From Rhodococcoides kyotonense (GTDB lineage: Bacteria > Actinomycetota > Actinomycetes > Mycobacteriales > Mycobacteriaceae), in contig NZ_FZOW01000021.1 in NCBI RefSeq assembly GCF_900188125.1, forward strand, positions 1-64,000: a DNA stretch of 64,000 nt, written 5' to 3'. Positions 25,838 through 34,870 of this stretch are shown here, piece by piece. Each line of letters begins with the position of its first letter. Positions within the stretch are counted from its first letter, which is position 1. The notes beneath the pieces were generated by a model, which made no database searches, was not told the DNA's origin, and saw only the letters and a list, made by a program, of their open reading frames with translations. Made by a program: the position numbers and the translations under genes.

Positions 25838-27157
25838 TCAGAGTTCGAGTTCTTCGCGATGCTGATTGCGTTGTGCGCCACGGATCGTCAGCAACGCGAT
25901 CACGCTGATCGCCGCGCAACCGAGCGTGTAATAGGCGGCCGACAACGGATCGCCGGTCGTCGACGCCAACCATGTGATGATGTACGGCGCAGTGCCGCCG
26001 AAGATGGCAACGGACAGTGCGTACGTGACCGACACTCCGGTCGCGCGGTTGCGGGTGCGGAACCGTTCGGACAGGAACGCGGGCATCGGGCCACCCACCA
26101 CGCCGATGAGAATTCCGGCGATGACGAGTGCCACGAGGCCTCCACCGAAGCCCAGCTTCAGCATGTAGTACAGCGGGTAGGACCCGACGACGACGAGGAT
26201 GGATCCGACCAGCAACACAGGCCGACGTCCGACGCGATCGGACAGGGCTCCGAACAACGGCATCGTCAGTCCCGCAACCAGACCGGTGACGAGTGCCAGG
26301 AAGTAGGAACGCTCGAACGACATGTCGAAACTCGTGGACAGAAACGTCGGCATGCCGACCATGAATGTGTTGCCGACAGCGTTGTAGACCACGACGACAC
26401 CCAAGGTGGTCAGCAGGTAGGCGAGGGGACGGCGACTGACCGCGGAGTCGTCGGGAGCGACTTCCTGCTCCACCTGCACCTGCTTGAAATGAGGCGTTTC
26501 GTCGACCTTCATCCGCAGGTAGAACACGATGATTCCCATGGGGAGTGCCAACAGGAAGCCGATCCGCCAGCCCCACGAGGACATTGCGTCGTCGGACAGC
26601 AGTACTGCCAACAGCGTTGCTACGCCGCCGCCGAGAACGAATCCGAGAGTGGTTCCGACGAACGACCACGATCCGTAGACGCCACGCTTGTTCGCCGGCG
26701 CCGATTCGACCATGAGCGACACCGCGCCGCCCATCTCACCGCCCGCCGACAACCCCTGTCCGATTCTGCACAGGGTCAGCAGCAACGGCGCGAGTATGCC
26801 GATCGTCTGATGAGTGGGCAGGAAGCCGATGCACGTCGTCGCGACCGTCATGAGGCCGATGATGAGAGCGAGAACCGGCTTCCGTCCGATCCGGTCGGTC
26901 ATGCGTCCGAAGAAGACGGCTCCGATGGGCCTGAGGAAGAAGGCAAGAGCGAACAGGAGGAACGTGGAGAGGATCGATGCCGTCGGGTTCTCGGACGGGA
27001 AGAACAACGGAGCGATGATCGGCGCCATGTAGGCGTAGATCGCAAATTCGTACCACTCGATGAGGTTGCCGAGAGACCCGGCGACCAGCGCCCGTCTCGA
27101 CTTCTTCAGATCCAGCACCGTCGCGGTGCCGGGGGTGGAACTTGTCGTGTTCGACAT
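25838..27157 (-). CDS. MHS family MFS transporter (metabolite:H+ symporter)
   Basis: A 439-residue protein with 12 helices. The MHS start AGSLGNLIEWYEFAIYAYMA, the loop FGRMTDRIGRKPVLALIIGL and RIGQGLSAGGEMGGAVSLMV are diagnostic of the ProP/ShiA/KgtP group, which imports organic acids, osmolytes or aromatic acids. The ATG at 27157 was chosen over the longer frame from 27241, which would run through an operator. It is the first gene leftwards from a divergent promoter with four TCAAC-N6-GTTGA-type sites. Confidence 0.9.
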   Translation of the reverse strand: MSNTTSSTPGTATVLDLKKSRRALVAGSLGNLIEWYEFAIYAYMAPIIAPLFFPSENPTASILSTFLLFALAFFLRPIGAVFFGRMTDRIGRKPVLALIIGLMTVATTCIGFLPTHQTIGILAPLLLTLCRIGQGLSAGGEMGGAVSLMVESAPANKRGVYGSWSFVGTTLGFVLGGGVATLLAVLLSDDAMSSWGWRIGFLLALPMGIIVFYLRMKVDETPHFKQVQVEQEVAPDDSAVSRRPLAYLLTTLGVVVVYNAVGNTFMVGMPTFLSTSFDMSFERSYFLALVTGLVAGLTMPLFGALSDRVGRRPVLLVGSILVVVGSYPLYYMLKLGFGGGLVALVIAGILIGVVGGPMPAFLSERFRTRNRATGVSVTYALSVAIFGGTAPYIITWLASTTGDPLSAAYYTLGCAAISVIALLTIRGAQRNQHREELEL

Positions 27158-27237
27158 GGTTGTGTCCGTTCGGATGTGCGTGGCCGCTGTGGCCTGTGCA
27201 TCGGCGTGAAAGCGCTGTGACACGTGCCACAGCTGAA

Positions 27238-27253
27238 TCAACGTGAATGTTGC
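27238..27253. promoter_or_regulatory. Regulon operator site 1 (imperfect)
   Basis: TCAAC-GTGAAT-GTTGC, one mismatch to TCAAC-N6-GTTGA, upstream of the MHS transporter gene. Confidence 0.5.
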
Positions 27254-27271
27254 CCCGGCGCTTCGTCAAAG

Positions 27272-27287
27272 TCAACGTTTACGTAGA
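27272..27287. promoter_or_regulatory. Regulon operator site 2
   Basis: TCAAC-GTTTAC-GTAGA, the GTAGA half-site variant, in the divergent gap between the MHS transporter and the BVMO gene. Confidence 0.55.
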
Positions 27288-27302
27288 TAGTCGTCACGTG
27301 GG

Positions 27303-27320
27303 GTCAACTGCGACGTTGAC
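27303..27320. promoter_or_regulatory. Regulon operator site 3 (perfect)
   Basis: GTCAAC-TGCGAC-GTTGAC, perfect 6-6-6 palindrome in the centre of the divergent MHS transporter/BVMO gap. Confidence 0.7.
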
Positions 27321-27358
27321 AACTGCGCGTGACCCCTGTCACGATGAAGTGGAACTTA

Positions 27359-27374
27359 TCAACATCAATGTTGA
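27359..27374. promoter_or_regulatory. Regulon operator site 4 (perfect)
   Basis: TCAAC-ATCAAT-GTTGA, perfect arms, ending 65 bases before the BVMO start codon. Confidence 0.7.
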
Positions 27375-27439
27375 AAGTGTGATGATTCCGGCCTGGAGCA
27401 CCTTCCTCCAGTCGCCACATCGATGCGAGAGGTACTCGA

Positions 27440-29392
27440 ATGACGACAGTGCAGAGCGATTCGGCGGCCCCGGACGGCGGCGACTTCAATCCCGATCGGA
27501 TGACCGAGGACGAACTCAGGACCGCCATTGGCCGTGCCAACGTTCCCACCTTGCTGATGGTCGTCTTTCAGATGACCGGTGACGAGAAATGGCTGTCTGC
27601 GCCCTATCTCCCGACGCGGGGAAAGGGCCTCGGGGACCATGACTCGGGCGGATTGGACGAGGCGATTCAGGACGAGATTCGAGAGGCGGCGGTACATGCC
27701 ATCCTCGATCTGCAGAACGGTGTCCATCCCGCGATCGAAACTCCGTCGGCCGAGCTCACGGTTCGGATGATGAGTGTCTGCATGGGCGAGCCGGTGGGCG
27801 AAGAATATGGCCCGATGTTGTCTCTCGAGCTGGCGCGGCGTGCCGCGCCGGACGCTCCGAGCCTCGCTCTCGAACCCGTCACCGCACCCGAGGGGTTCTC
27901 GGTCATCGTGATCGGCACCGGAGTGGCCGGCATCGCCGCAGCCCAGCAGCTCGAGCAGATGGGCATCGACTACGTCATCCTCGAGAAGCAGCCGGAGGCC
28001 GGTGGAAACTGGTTCCAGAACACGTATCCGGGTGCAGGCGTCGACACCCCGAGTCATCTGTACTCGTTCTCGTTCGCGAAGAACGACTGGACGACGCACT
28101 TCGAGCTACGCAACGAGTTGCAGAGCTACTTCGCGCGGGTTCTCAAGGATCTCGGTGCAGGCGAGCGTGTGCGGTACGGGTCCGACGTGAAATCCGCGAC
28201 GTACGACGAGGCAGCCGCGCAGTGGACGGTCGAGGTGAACAACTCCGATGGAACGAGTTCGACGCTGGTCTCCGACGTCGTCATCAGCGCTGTCGGCGTC
28301 CTCAATCGTCCGAAGACTCCGAACGTGCCGGGAATGAACGACTTCGACGGCATAAGTTTCCACTCCGCAGACTGGCCGGACAACCTCGATCTGGACGGCA
28401 AACGCGTCGCGATCGTCGGAACCGGTGCCAGCTCGATGCAGATCGCGCCTGCGATCGCCGATCAGGTTGCGCACCTGTCGATCTACCAGCGGAGTCCGCA
28501 GTGGGTAGCACCGTTCGAGAAGTTCAGAATGCCGATCCCGATGGACCTACGTCACTTGATGCAGTCTGTCCCGATCTACCACAGCTGGTACTGGATTCGG
28601 CTGTTCTGGCAGTTCGGCGACAAGGTCATCGAGTCGCTCCGCGTCGATCCCGAATGGGATCATCCCGAACGTTCCGTCAACGCCCGCAACGACGCTCACC
28701 GCGAGTACTTCACGCGGTACATCACCTCGCAGGTGGGCGATCGCACGGATCTCCTCGACAAGGTCATGCCGGACTATCCTCCGTTCGGCAAGCGCATCCT
28801 GCTCGACAACGGCTGGTTCGCGACATTGCGGAAGGACAACGTGGACTTGATCGACCGGTCCGTCACCGCCGTCCGCCCCGAGGGACTCGTCGACGACGCC
28901 GGCGTCGAGACCGACGTCGACATCATCGTCTGGGCAACAGGTTTCGAGGCTGCGCGATTCATCAGCTCGATGGAGGTTCGAGGAATCGACGGGCTGACCT
29001 TGCGAGACGCATGGAACGACGACGACCCCAAGGCCTACTTGGGAGTGTCCGTTCCGGACTTCCCGAACTTCTTCATGCTCGGTGGCCCGAACTCGTTCCC
29101 CGGCAGCGGAAGCTTCATGTTCTTCATGGAGGTCCAGATGCGGTACATCCGTGGGCTTCTCACCGAGATGTTCCGAAACGGCATCAAGGCACTCGACGCG
29201 CGGCCGGAGGCGAACAAGGAGTACAACGAACTTGTCGACACGACCCATTCGCGCACTGTGTGGACCCACCGCGGAATGTCGACGTACTACCGCAATTCAC
29301 ACGGACGCGTGGTGTTCGTGATGCCGTTCCTCAACGTCGAATATTGGCAGATGACACGGCGTCCCGATCTGGAGAACTACACCGCCCGCTGA
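27440..29392 (+). CDS. Flavin-dependent Baeyer-Villiger monooxygenase (HAPMO-like)
   Basis: A 650-residue FAD/NADPH monooxygenase. A helical N-terminal extension of about 150 residues precedes the FAD motif GTGVAG at 159-164; this extension is characteristic of 4-hydroxyacetophenone monooxygenase-type enzymes. The BVMO fingerprint is FDGISFHSADWP at 302-313, and the NADPH motif GTGASS is at 327-332. It inserts oxygen next to a carbonyl, turning a cyclic ketone into a lactone or an aryl ketone into an ester. It stands alone on the plus strand behind four operator sites and ends at a strong hairpin. Confidence 0.92.
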   Translation: MTTVQSDSAAPDGGDFNPDRMTEDELRTAIGRANVPTLLMVVFQMTGDEKWLSAPYLPTRGKGLGDHDSGGLDEAIQDEIREAAVHAILDLQNGVHPAIETPSAELTVRMMSVCMGEPVGEEYGPMLSLELARRAAPDAPSLALEPVTAPEGFSVIVIGTGVAGIAAAQQLEQMGIDYVILEKQPEAGGNWFQNTYPGAGVDTPSHLYSFSFAKNDWTTHFELRNELQSYFARVLKDLGAGERVRYGSDVKSATYDEAAAQWTVEVNNSDGTSSTLVSDVVISAVGVLNRPKTPNVPGMNDFDGISFHSADWPDNLDLDGKRVAIVGTGASSMQIAPAIADQVAHLSIYQRSPQWVAPFEKFRMPIPMDLRHLMQSVPIYHSWYWIRLFWQFGDKVIESLRVDPEWDHPERSVNARNDAHREYFTRYITSQVGDRTDLLDKVMPDYPPFGKRILLDNGWFATLRKDNVDLIDRSVTAVRPEGLVDDAGVETDVDIIVWATGFEAARFISSMEVRGIDGLTLRDAWNDDDPKAYLGVSVPDFPNFFMLGGPNSFPGSGSFMFFMEVQMRYIRGLLTEMFRNGIKALDARPEANKEYNELVDTTHSRTVWTHRGMSTYYRNSHGRVVFVMPFLNVEYWQMTRRPDLENYTAR

Positions 29393-29407
29393 TATCTCCA
29401 CACCTGT

Positions 29408-29434
29408 GCCCCGGAACCGAATCGGTTCCGGGGC
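29408..29434. terminator. Bidirectional hairpin between BVMO and carboxylase genes
   Basis: GCCCCGGAACCG (29408-29419), loop AAT, then CGGTTCCGGGGC (29423-29434): a perfect 12-bp stem between convergent genes. It has no T-tract, which is common in actinobacteria. Confidence 0.8.
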
Positions 29435-29454
29435 GCAAGGCGTGGACGCAGCTG

Positions 29455-32400
29455 CTACCAGGTATCGATACGGCGGATGCCGGGAGATCGCGGCGGACGA
29501 GGAGCCCCGATGACCGCCGACAGCCACGTCCTGGTCGACGCAGGATCGATCACATCGTCGATCTCGAACACCGATGCAGCGTTGACCGCCTTGCCCTGCC
29601 CCTCGAAGTCGGCGAGATGTCCACGGTAGGTACGCTCGCGCTCCTCGGGGTCATCGATGGCGTCGAGTTCCCGCCGGAAGCCCAGCTTGACCGCTCCCTC
29701 GGGCCCCATGGCACCGAGAGCGCCGGTCGGCCACGCGACGATGGCGTCGGGAACCCGAAAGCTGCCTCCTGCCATGGCCTGTCCGCCCAAACCGTATGCC
29801 TTGCGGACGATCACCGTGCAGAACGGCACGGTGAGCGACGGCGTGAGAACGAACAGACGACTCACATGGCGGACCGTCGCCGTGCGTTCGGCATCGGGCC
29901 CGACGAGAAAGCCTGCCGTGTCGCACAACGAGAGAACCGGCAATCCGAACGCCTCGCACAACTGCAGGAACCGGGCCATCTTGTCGGCCTCGTCGCTGCC
30001 GATCGTGCCACCCCTCTGGCTACCGTCGTTCGCGACGACGCCGACCGACCGACCTTCGATACGGACGAGGGCAGTGGCCATGCCAGGCCCGAACTGTGAG
30101 CGCAGTTCCAGTACCGATCCCTCGTCGGCGAGGGTCGCGATGACCTGCCTGATGTCGAACGGTCGTTTTCTGCTTTCGGGGACCACATGTCGCAGCAACC
30201 GCTGATCGGCTTCGCTCCATTCCGAGGAGGGGTCACCGAAATAGCTCAGGTACCGCTTCGCTGTGTCGGTCGCCTCGGCTTCGTCGTCGACGAGAATGTC
30301 GATGACGCCGTTCGGTGCTTGTACCGAGCTGGGTCCGACGTCGTCGGCGTCGACCGTGCCGAGGCCACCGCCCTCGATCATCGCGGGGCCACCGAGGCCG
30401 ATCGAAGAATCACGCGTCGCGATGACGACGTCGCATGCCCCCAGAAGTGCTGCGTTGCCGGCAAAACAGCGTCCCGACGCGATGCCCACGGTCGGCACGA
30501 CTCCGTTGAGACGGCCGAGCGCGACGAACGTGCCCAGATCCATTCGGGTGGCGCGCGACATGTCGTCGGTGTCGCCGGGTCTACCGCCGCCGCCCTCGGC
30601 GAATACGACGACCGGAGTTCCTCGTCTGGCCGCGAGCTCGAAGATGCGTTCGGCCTTCTTGTGACTCTGAAGACCCTGTGTGCCTGCGAGAACCGTGTAG
30701 TCGTATGCCAGCGATGCGACGCTACGGCCATTCACAGTGCCGAAGCCGGTGACGAGTCCGTCGGCGGGTGTTGCGCTTTCGAGCTCGGACAGCGATCGTC
30801 GACGTCGTTGCGCCGCGACCACGAGACCGCCGTACTCGTGGAAACTGTCGACGTCGAACAGATCGGTCAGATTCTCTCGCGCGGTGCGTTTGTCTCGCTC
30901 GTGTCGCCGTGCGACCGCTGCTGGGCGTTCGGCGTCGAGGAGGCGTCGATGGCGAGAGGTGATGTCCGCCAAATCCTCTCGAATGGCCGACAGGTCCACC
31001 GCTTCGCAGGCTCGGTCGTCGGACTGCCGGTGACCTCGCGAATCCACCGTTGCGACAGCGGCTCCCTTCGTGACAGTCGCGCCGACCTGGACGTCGATCC
31101 TCGTGACGACACCCGCAACGGGGGAGGAGATGTCGGATTCCATCTTCATGGCCTCCACGACGGCCAGCACATCACCGCGTGCGACGACGGTGCCCGGCTC
31201 GACCGGCACTGCGACAACGGTACCGCCGGTGGGCGTCGAGACGTCGACGACCTCGTCGTTCGTAGAAACTTCGGAAGAGGACGTTGCGAGGTGCTGGTCA
31301 ATAGTCCGTGTCGTCGTCTCGCCGGCGAGGAAAGCAGAGGAGGTGAGGTACCACGTCAGGGTGGAGATGTCGGTGTCGAGATCGGCGAGAACCACGTCGC
31401 CTAACGCATCGTTCAAGAGCGTTGCAGCCCTGGGAAAGTCGTCGTCGAATGCGATGACCTTGGCGAGCAGCGGATCGAACCCGGTCCCGACGCGCATCCC
31501 GGGCCCGAGGTGCGTTTCGATCCGCAACGAGGGGCCGGCCGGAAACTTCATGTCGACGAGACGGTCCGACCGCCCCGGGCCGCCGGTGATCCTGGCTTCG
31601 ATTGCGACTCCGCGAGGTTCGCCGAGCCCCTGCGGCGAAAGACCCAGATCGGTGAGCGATTTTCCACCTGCCAGATCGAGTTGTATCGCAACGAGATCCA
31701 GGCCCGTGATCTGTTCGGTGATTCCGTGTTCGACCTGGATGCGGGGATTGGCCTCGATGAAGTACCACGCATCGGGACGGTCGGTGTCGACGAGGAACTC
31801 GAATGTTGCTACTCCGCGCAAAGATACGGCAGTCGCCAAAGTCAGTGCAGCGGAGTACAAATCGTCTCGGGTGTCTTCGGATAGGAACAGTGCAGGCGCG
31901 ATCTCGACCATCTTCTGGTGTCGGCGCTGGCCGGTGCAGTCACGATCGAAGAGGTGCATGGGCGGGGTAACTCCGTCACCGACGACCTGTACTTCGATGT
32001 GGCGTGCACGTGGAAGATACGCTTCGACGTAGACGTCCGGCACACCGAAGCTGCGTTCGGCTTCGGAGCGGCAACGCTCCATCGCCTGCTCGAGCTCGTC
32101 GAGATCCTCGACTATGCGCATGCCGCGGCCGCCACCGCCCGCGGTCGCCTTCACGATCACCGACGACAGGCCTCCGGCGTCGGCGAAGGCTCGTGCGGTG
32201 TCGACGGACGTCGACCCGGTGGTGGCCGGAAGCACCGGAACCGAATGGGCAGTGGCGAGTTCGCGCGTTGCGGACTTGTTGCCGAGTAGCCGCAATGTGG
32301 CGCCGTCGGGACCGACGAAGGTCAGGCCGGCGGCGACGCACGCGTCGGACAGCTCGGGGCTCTCGCTGAGGAAGCCGTAACCCGGGTGCACCATCGTGGC

Positions 32401-32616
32401 TCCGGACGCCAGAGCGGCCGCGCAGATGGCTGCCACGTCCAGGTATGCGGCCGGTCCTGATCCCTCCAGCGCCACGGCACGGTCGGCGGCGACGACATGG
32501 GGAGCGTCGGACTCGTCCTCGCTGAAGACGGCGGCGGTCGGTAGTCCACGAGCGGCCGCCGTACGCATGATGCGCAGCGCGATCTCACCGCGATTGGCAA
32601 CGAGAACGCCGGTCAT
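29455..32616 (-). CDS. Single-chain acyl-CoA carboxylase (BC-BCCP-CT fusion)
   Basis: A 1053-residue biotin enzyme containing all parts of an acyl-CoA carboxylase. Residues 1-445 are biotin carboxylase: VLVANRGEIALRIMRTA at the start, ATP-grasp GGGGRGM at 159-165, and RIQVEHGITEQITG near 293-306. The biotin lysine is K491 in EAMKMES. Residues from about 560 are the carboxyltransferase, including ELAARRGTPVVVFAEGGGGR and CDTAGFLVGPDAE. This matches the long-chain acyl-CoA carboxylase architecture. Beside a BVMO and ligases it could carboxylate a beta-methyl-branched acyl-CoA, as in isoprenoid breakdown (inference). Its ATG overlaps the flavin reductase stop. Confidence 0.93.
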   Translation of the reverse strand: MTGVLVANRGEIALRIMRTAAARGLPTAAVFSEDESDAPHVVAADRAVALEGSGPAAYLDVAAICAAALASGATMVHPGYGFLSESPELSDACVAAGLTFVGPDGATLRLLGNKSATRELATAHSVPVLPATTGSTSVDTARAFADAGGLSSVIVKATAGGGGRGMRIVEDLDELEQAMERCRSEAERSFGVPDVYVEAYLPRARHIEVQVVGDGVTPPMHLFDRDCTGQRRHQKMVEIAPALFLSEDTRDDLYSAALTLATAVSLRGVATFEFLVDTDRPDAWYFIEANPRIQVEHGITEQITGLDLVAIQLDLAGGKSLTDLGLSPQGLGEPRGVAIEARITGGPGRSDRLVDMKFPAGPSLRIETHLGPGMRVGTGFDPLLAKVIAFDDDFPRAATLLNDALGDVVLADLDTDISTLTWYLTSSAFLAGETTTRTIDQHLATSSSEVSTNDEVVDVSTPTGGTVVAVPVEPGTVVARGDVLAVVEAMKMESDISSPVAGVVTRIDVQVGATVTKGAAVATVDSRGHRQSDDRACEAVDLSAIREDLADITSRHRRLLDAERPAAVARRHERDKRTARENLTDLFDVDSFHEYGGLVVAAQRRRRSLSELESATPADGLVTGFGTVNGRSVASLAYDYTVLAGTQGLQSHKKAERIFELAARRGTPVVVFAEGGGGRPGDTDDMSRATRMDLGTFVALGRLNGVVPTVGIASGRCFAGNAALLGACDVVIATRDSSIGLGGPAMIEGGGLGTVDADDVGPSSVQAPNGVIDILVDDEAEATDTAKRYLSYFGDPSSEWSEADQRLLRHVVPESRKRPFDIRQVIATLADEGSVLELRSQFGPGMATALVRIEGRSVGVVANDGSQRGGTIGSDEADKMARFLQLCEAFGLPVLSLCDTAGFLVGPDAERTATVRHVSRLFVLTPSLTVPFCTVIVRKAYGLGGQAMAGGSFRVPDAIVAWPTGALGAMGPEGAVKLGFRRELDAIDDPEERERTYRGHLADFEGQGKAVNAASVFEIDDVIDPASTRTWLSAVIGAPRPPRSPGIRRIDTW

Positions 32617-33140
32617 GCGCTCGCGTCGTGGGCGGCGAAGCCGCCGTATCCGCCCTGGAAGAAGATCAGTGGAGATTCCGGGGTGTCGAGCTCGAGGTGA
32701 TGGACACGACCGACGACGATGTGGTGGTCACCAGCGTCGTGCACTGCGTCGATCTCGCAGTCGATCCACGCCAGTGAACCGAGGATGCGGGGCATGCCCG
32801 ACGGCGTCGGGGTCCAATCGACGTCGGTGAACTTCTCGTCACCCTTGCGAGCGAGACTGCGGCACACGTGTTGCTGGTCAGATCCCAGCACGTTGGCACA
32901 GAAACGTGTCGCTGCAAGAATCTTCGGGAACGTCGACGAATTCTTGTCGGGCAGGAAGGCTACCAGCGGCGGATCGAGCGATACGGAGGTGAACGAACCG
33001 ACTGTCATCCCGACGGGTTTGCCGCTCGCATCCAGTGCCGTCACTGCCACGACTCCGGTGGGGAAGTGGCCGAGGATGTCGCGGAAGAGGCGAGGGTCGA
33101 TGACTCGGTCGTCGTCGATAATTACTTGGTCAGTGGTCAT
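32613..33140 (-). CDS. Flavin reductase (HpaC/Fre-like split-barrel)
   Basis: A 175-residue flavin:NAD(P)H reductase of the HpaC family. Motifs are FRDILGHFPTGVVAVTALD at the start, GMTVGSFTSVSLDPPLVAFL for flavin binding, and a C-terminal DHHIVVGRVHHLEL where the family has a GDH-type motif. It makes free FMNH2 or FADH2 for two-component monooxygenases. The two LLM monooxygenases in this region need exactly such a supply. It overlaps both neighbours by ATGA, so it is tightly coupled to the SDR and carboxylase genes. Confidence 0.9.
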   Translation of the reverse strand: MTTDQVIIDDDRVIDPRLFRDILGHFPTGVVAVTALDASGKPVGMTVGSFTSVSLDPPLVAFLPDKNSSTFPKILAATRFCANVLGSDQQHVCRSLARKGDEKFTDVDWTPTPSGMPRILGSLAWIDCEIDAVHDAGDHHIVVGRVHHLELDTPESPLIFFQGGYGGFAAHDASA

Positions 33141-33961
33141 TTGATCGTCAGTCCTGCGTCGACGGGCAGCATGACGCCAGTGACGTACCGAGACTGGTCC
33201 GACGCCAACCACGCCACCGCGTTACTGATGTCTTCGGGTTCGAGAATGTCGATCGGCAGCAAGTTGCTGATCGAATTGCCCATGTTGGTGGGATCTGCCA
33301 AAGCCTCTGCGAGCGCGGTGTTTCCGACGACCATCGGTGTGTTCACCCCGGTCGGATGCACAGAGTTGACGCGAATGTTGTGCTCCGCGAGCAGGATCGC
33401 ATATTGGCGCATCAGGCCGACGACGCCGTGCTTGCTTGCGGTATAGCCGATTCCGGCGCCGGAGCTTCCGCCGACCGCTTTGATGCCTGCCGTCGAACTG
33501 GTCATGATGATCGATCCGCCACGTTGCTGCTCGATCAATCGGCTCCGGGCTACCTCGATCGTGTTGAACACACCGTTGAGGTTGACGGAGACGACGTCCG
33601 CGAACACTGCATCACGATCGGGTTCGTGTGCCTGTTGCGGCGCGATGCCGGCATTGGCAACGACGATGTCCACGCCTCCGAGTTCGGCGGCACCCTCCTC
33701 GAAGGCGGCAGCGAGTCCGGCTTTGTCTCGTACATCTGCCGTTCGGGCGACGATCCGACGGTCGAGCTTCTCCACGAGCGCGACGGTCTCGGCCAGATCC
33801 TCCTCGGTCGCGAGTGCGTAGGGGACGGTGTCGATCGACCGGCAGATGTCGACGGCGATGATGTCTGCGCCGTCCTCGGCGAGCCGGAGCGCATGACTGC
33901 GCCCCTGGCCACGAGCCGCTCCGGTGATGAATGCGACCTTGCCGTTCAGTGTGCCGCTCAT
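33137..33961 (-). CDS. Mycofactocin-coupled SDR (carveol dehydrogenase-like)
   Basis: A 274-residue SDR with the expanded segment typical of mycofactocin-dependent dehydrogenases: GKVAFITGAARGQGRSHALR, then IIAVDICRSIDTVPYALAT and EEDLAETVALVE. Catalytic parts are IIMTSSTAG and YTASKHGVVGLM. The group includes carveol dehydrogenase and keeps NAD(H) tightly bound, passing electrons to mycofactocin. It would oxidise a cyclic secondary alcohol to the ketone that a BVMO then attacks. It is the first gene of the SDR-flavin reductase-carboxylase operon and has regulon operators upstream. Confidence 0.9.
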   Translation of the reverse strand: MSGTLNGKVAFITGAARGQGRSHALRLAEDGADIIAVDICRSIDTVPYALATEEDLAETVALVEKLDRRIVARTADVRDKAGLAAAFEEGAAELGGVDIVVANAGIAPQQAHEPDRDAVFADVVSVNLNGVFNTIEVARSRLIEQQRGGSIIMTSSTAGIKAVGGSSGAGIGYTASKHGVVGLMRQYAILLAEHNIRVNSVHPTGVNTPMVVGNTALAEALADPTNMGNSISNLLPIDILEPEDISNAVAWLASDQSRYVTGVMLPVDAGLTIK

Positions 33962-34061
33962 GCGGAATTTCCTCTCGAAATGGGTGAACGTGACGACTCT
34001 GTCGACCCATGGATGTGACGTACGTCGCTGGTGAGGAGCCTGCCCTTCTGCGCAGTCATCT

Positions 34062-34079
34062 GTCAACCATTACGTTGAC
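34062..34079. promoter_or_regulatory. Regulon operator site 5 (perfect)
   Basis: GTCAAC-CATTAC-GTTGAC, perfect 6-6-6 palindrome, about 100 bases upstream of the mycofactocin-type SDR gene. Confidence 0.7.
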
Positions 34080-34083
34080 TGAA

Positions 34084-34099
34084 TCCACATTAATGTAGA
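34084..34099. promoter_or_regulatory. Regulon operator site 6 (degenerate)
   Basis: TCCAC-ATTAAT-GTAGA, next to site 5 in the same divergent gap; two arm mismatches. Confidence 0.4.
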
Positions 34100-34156
34100 T
34101 TTGTTTGCGTCGACGGTTGACATCTGTGGCGCAGCGCACAATGATCAGCCGTACGA

Positions 34157-34172
34157 TCTACACCGACGTTGA
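34157..34172. promoter_or_regulatory. Regulon operator site 7
   Basis: TCTAC-ACCGAC-GTTGA, ending 58 bases before the SnoaL-like gene at 34231. Confidence 0.55.
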
Positions 34173-34230
34173 TCGTGGCGCAGGCCGGCGAACCGGAAGC
34201 GCACGCTGAGCTCGTCACGAAGGAGTGCAC

Positions 34231-34740
34231 ATGACCGACATCGAGACCAGGGTGCGACGGCTGGAGGACCGAGCCGAGCTTCAGGACCTCGCGGTTCGCT
34301 ACTTCCTGGCGTCCGATTTCGACGACTTCGAGGGCATCGCCGACGCGTTCGCCCCCGGCGGTACGTTCTCGGCCGGCGGTTTCCCCGGTGCGACCGGTGG
34401 TCAGGGAATTGCGGACATGATCCGCGGAGCGCGCGCCAACTTCGGAACCACGATCCACACTCCGCATTACGTTCTCGTCGATTTCGTCGACGACGATCAC
34501 GCGACAGGGCTGGTCGGCGCTCATCTCGAAATAGCAACTGGTGGCACCAGTGTGTACGGCGCCGTGCGCTACGAGGACGAGTACGTCCGCGTCGACGGGC
34601 GGTGGCGCTTCGCCTCGCGGAACATGCGAACCATCCACGTCGGTCCGTGGGACGAAGTCTCCTCCTCGCTCACCTCGGACCGGCCCGTCCGCTGGCCCGG
34701 AGGCGAGCCCGCCGCGTCGGACTACGCCGTCAAGGTCTGA
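34231..34740 (+). CDS. SnoaL-like (NTF2 fold) protein
   Basis: A 169-residue NTF2-fold protein. It starts with a helix containing VRRLEDRAELQDLAVRYFLA, then FAPGGTFSAGG, THYVLVDFVDDD-like strands and VDGRWRFASRNM near the end, the normal SnoaL_4 pattern. The family includes limonene-epoxide-hydrolase-like enzymes, ketosteroid isomerase-like enzymes and dehydratases, so catalysis on a cyclic intermediate is plausible but unproven. ATG at 34231 follows GAAGGAG; the GTG six bases earlier is less likely. A hairpin follows at 34774. Confidence 0.82.
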   Translation: MTDIETRVRRLEDRAELQDLAVRYFLASDFDDFEGIADAFAPGGTFSAGGFPGATGGQGIADMIRGARANFGTTIHTPHYVLVDFVDDDHATGLVGAHLEIATGGTSVYGAVRYEDEYVRVDGRWRFASRNMRTIHVGPWDEVSSSLTSDRPVRWPGGEPAASDYAVKV

Positions 34741-34773
34741 CTGGGCGCACCGCTCCCGGGTGAGCGAAGGACG

Positions 34774-34800
34774 CATTCGGTCACTCTGAGTGACCGAATG
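34774..34800 (+). terminator. Hairpin terminator after the first SnoaL-like gene
   Basis: CATTCGGTCA (34774-34783) pairs with TGACCGAATG (34791-34800) around a 7-base loop, so the second SnoaL-like gene probably has its own promoter with operator site 8. Confidence 0.65.
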
Positions 34801-34828
34801 TCACCCTCGCTCCGTTCTGTCCACTGAA

Positions 34829-34844
34829 TCTACGCAAACGTTGA
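34829..34844. promoter_or_regulatory. Regulon operator site 8
   Basis: TCTAC-GCAAAC-GTTGA, ending 26 bases before the ATG of the second SnoaL-like gene, where bound repressor would block transcription. Confidence 0.6.
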
Positions 34845-34870
34845 CAATGAATCACCAGAGAGGACCGAAC

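Noticed and set aside
25859-27220. Plus-strand open frame of 453 codons
   Set aside because: It is antisense to the MHS transporter gene, highly charged and without recognisable motifs.
28222-30099. Plus-strand open frame of 625 codons
   Set aside because: It is a frame-shifted shadow of the BVMO gene, then antisense to the carboxylase gene. Its composition is Arg-rich, with no family motifs.
34100-34117. Another regulon half-site near GGTTGAC at about 34115
   Set aside because: Only one arm matches; the partner arm does not resemble TCAAC.
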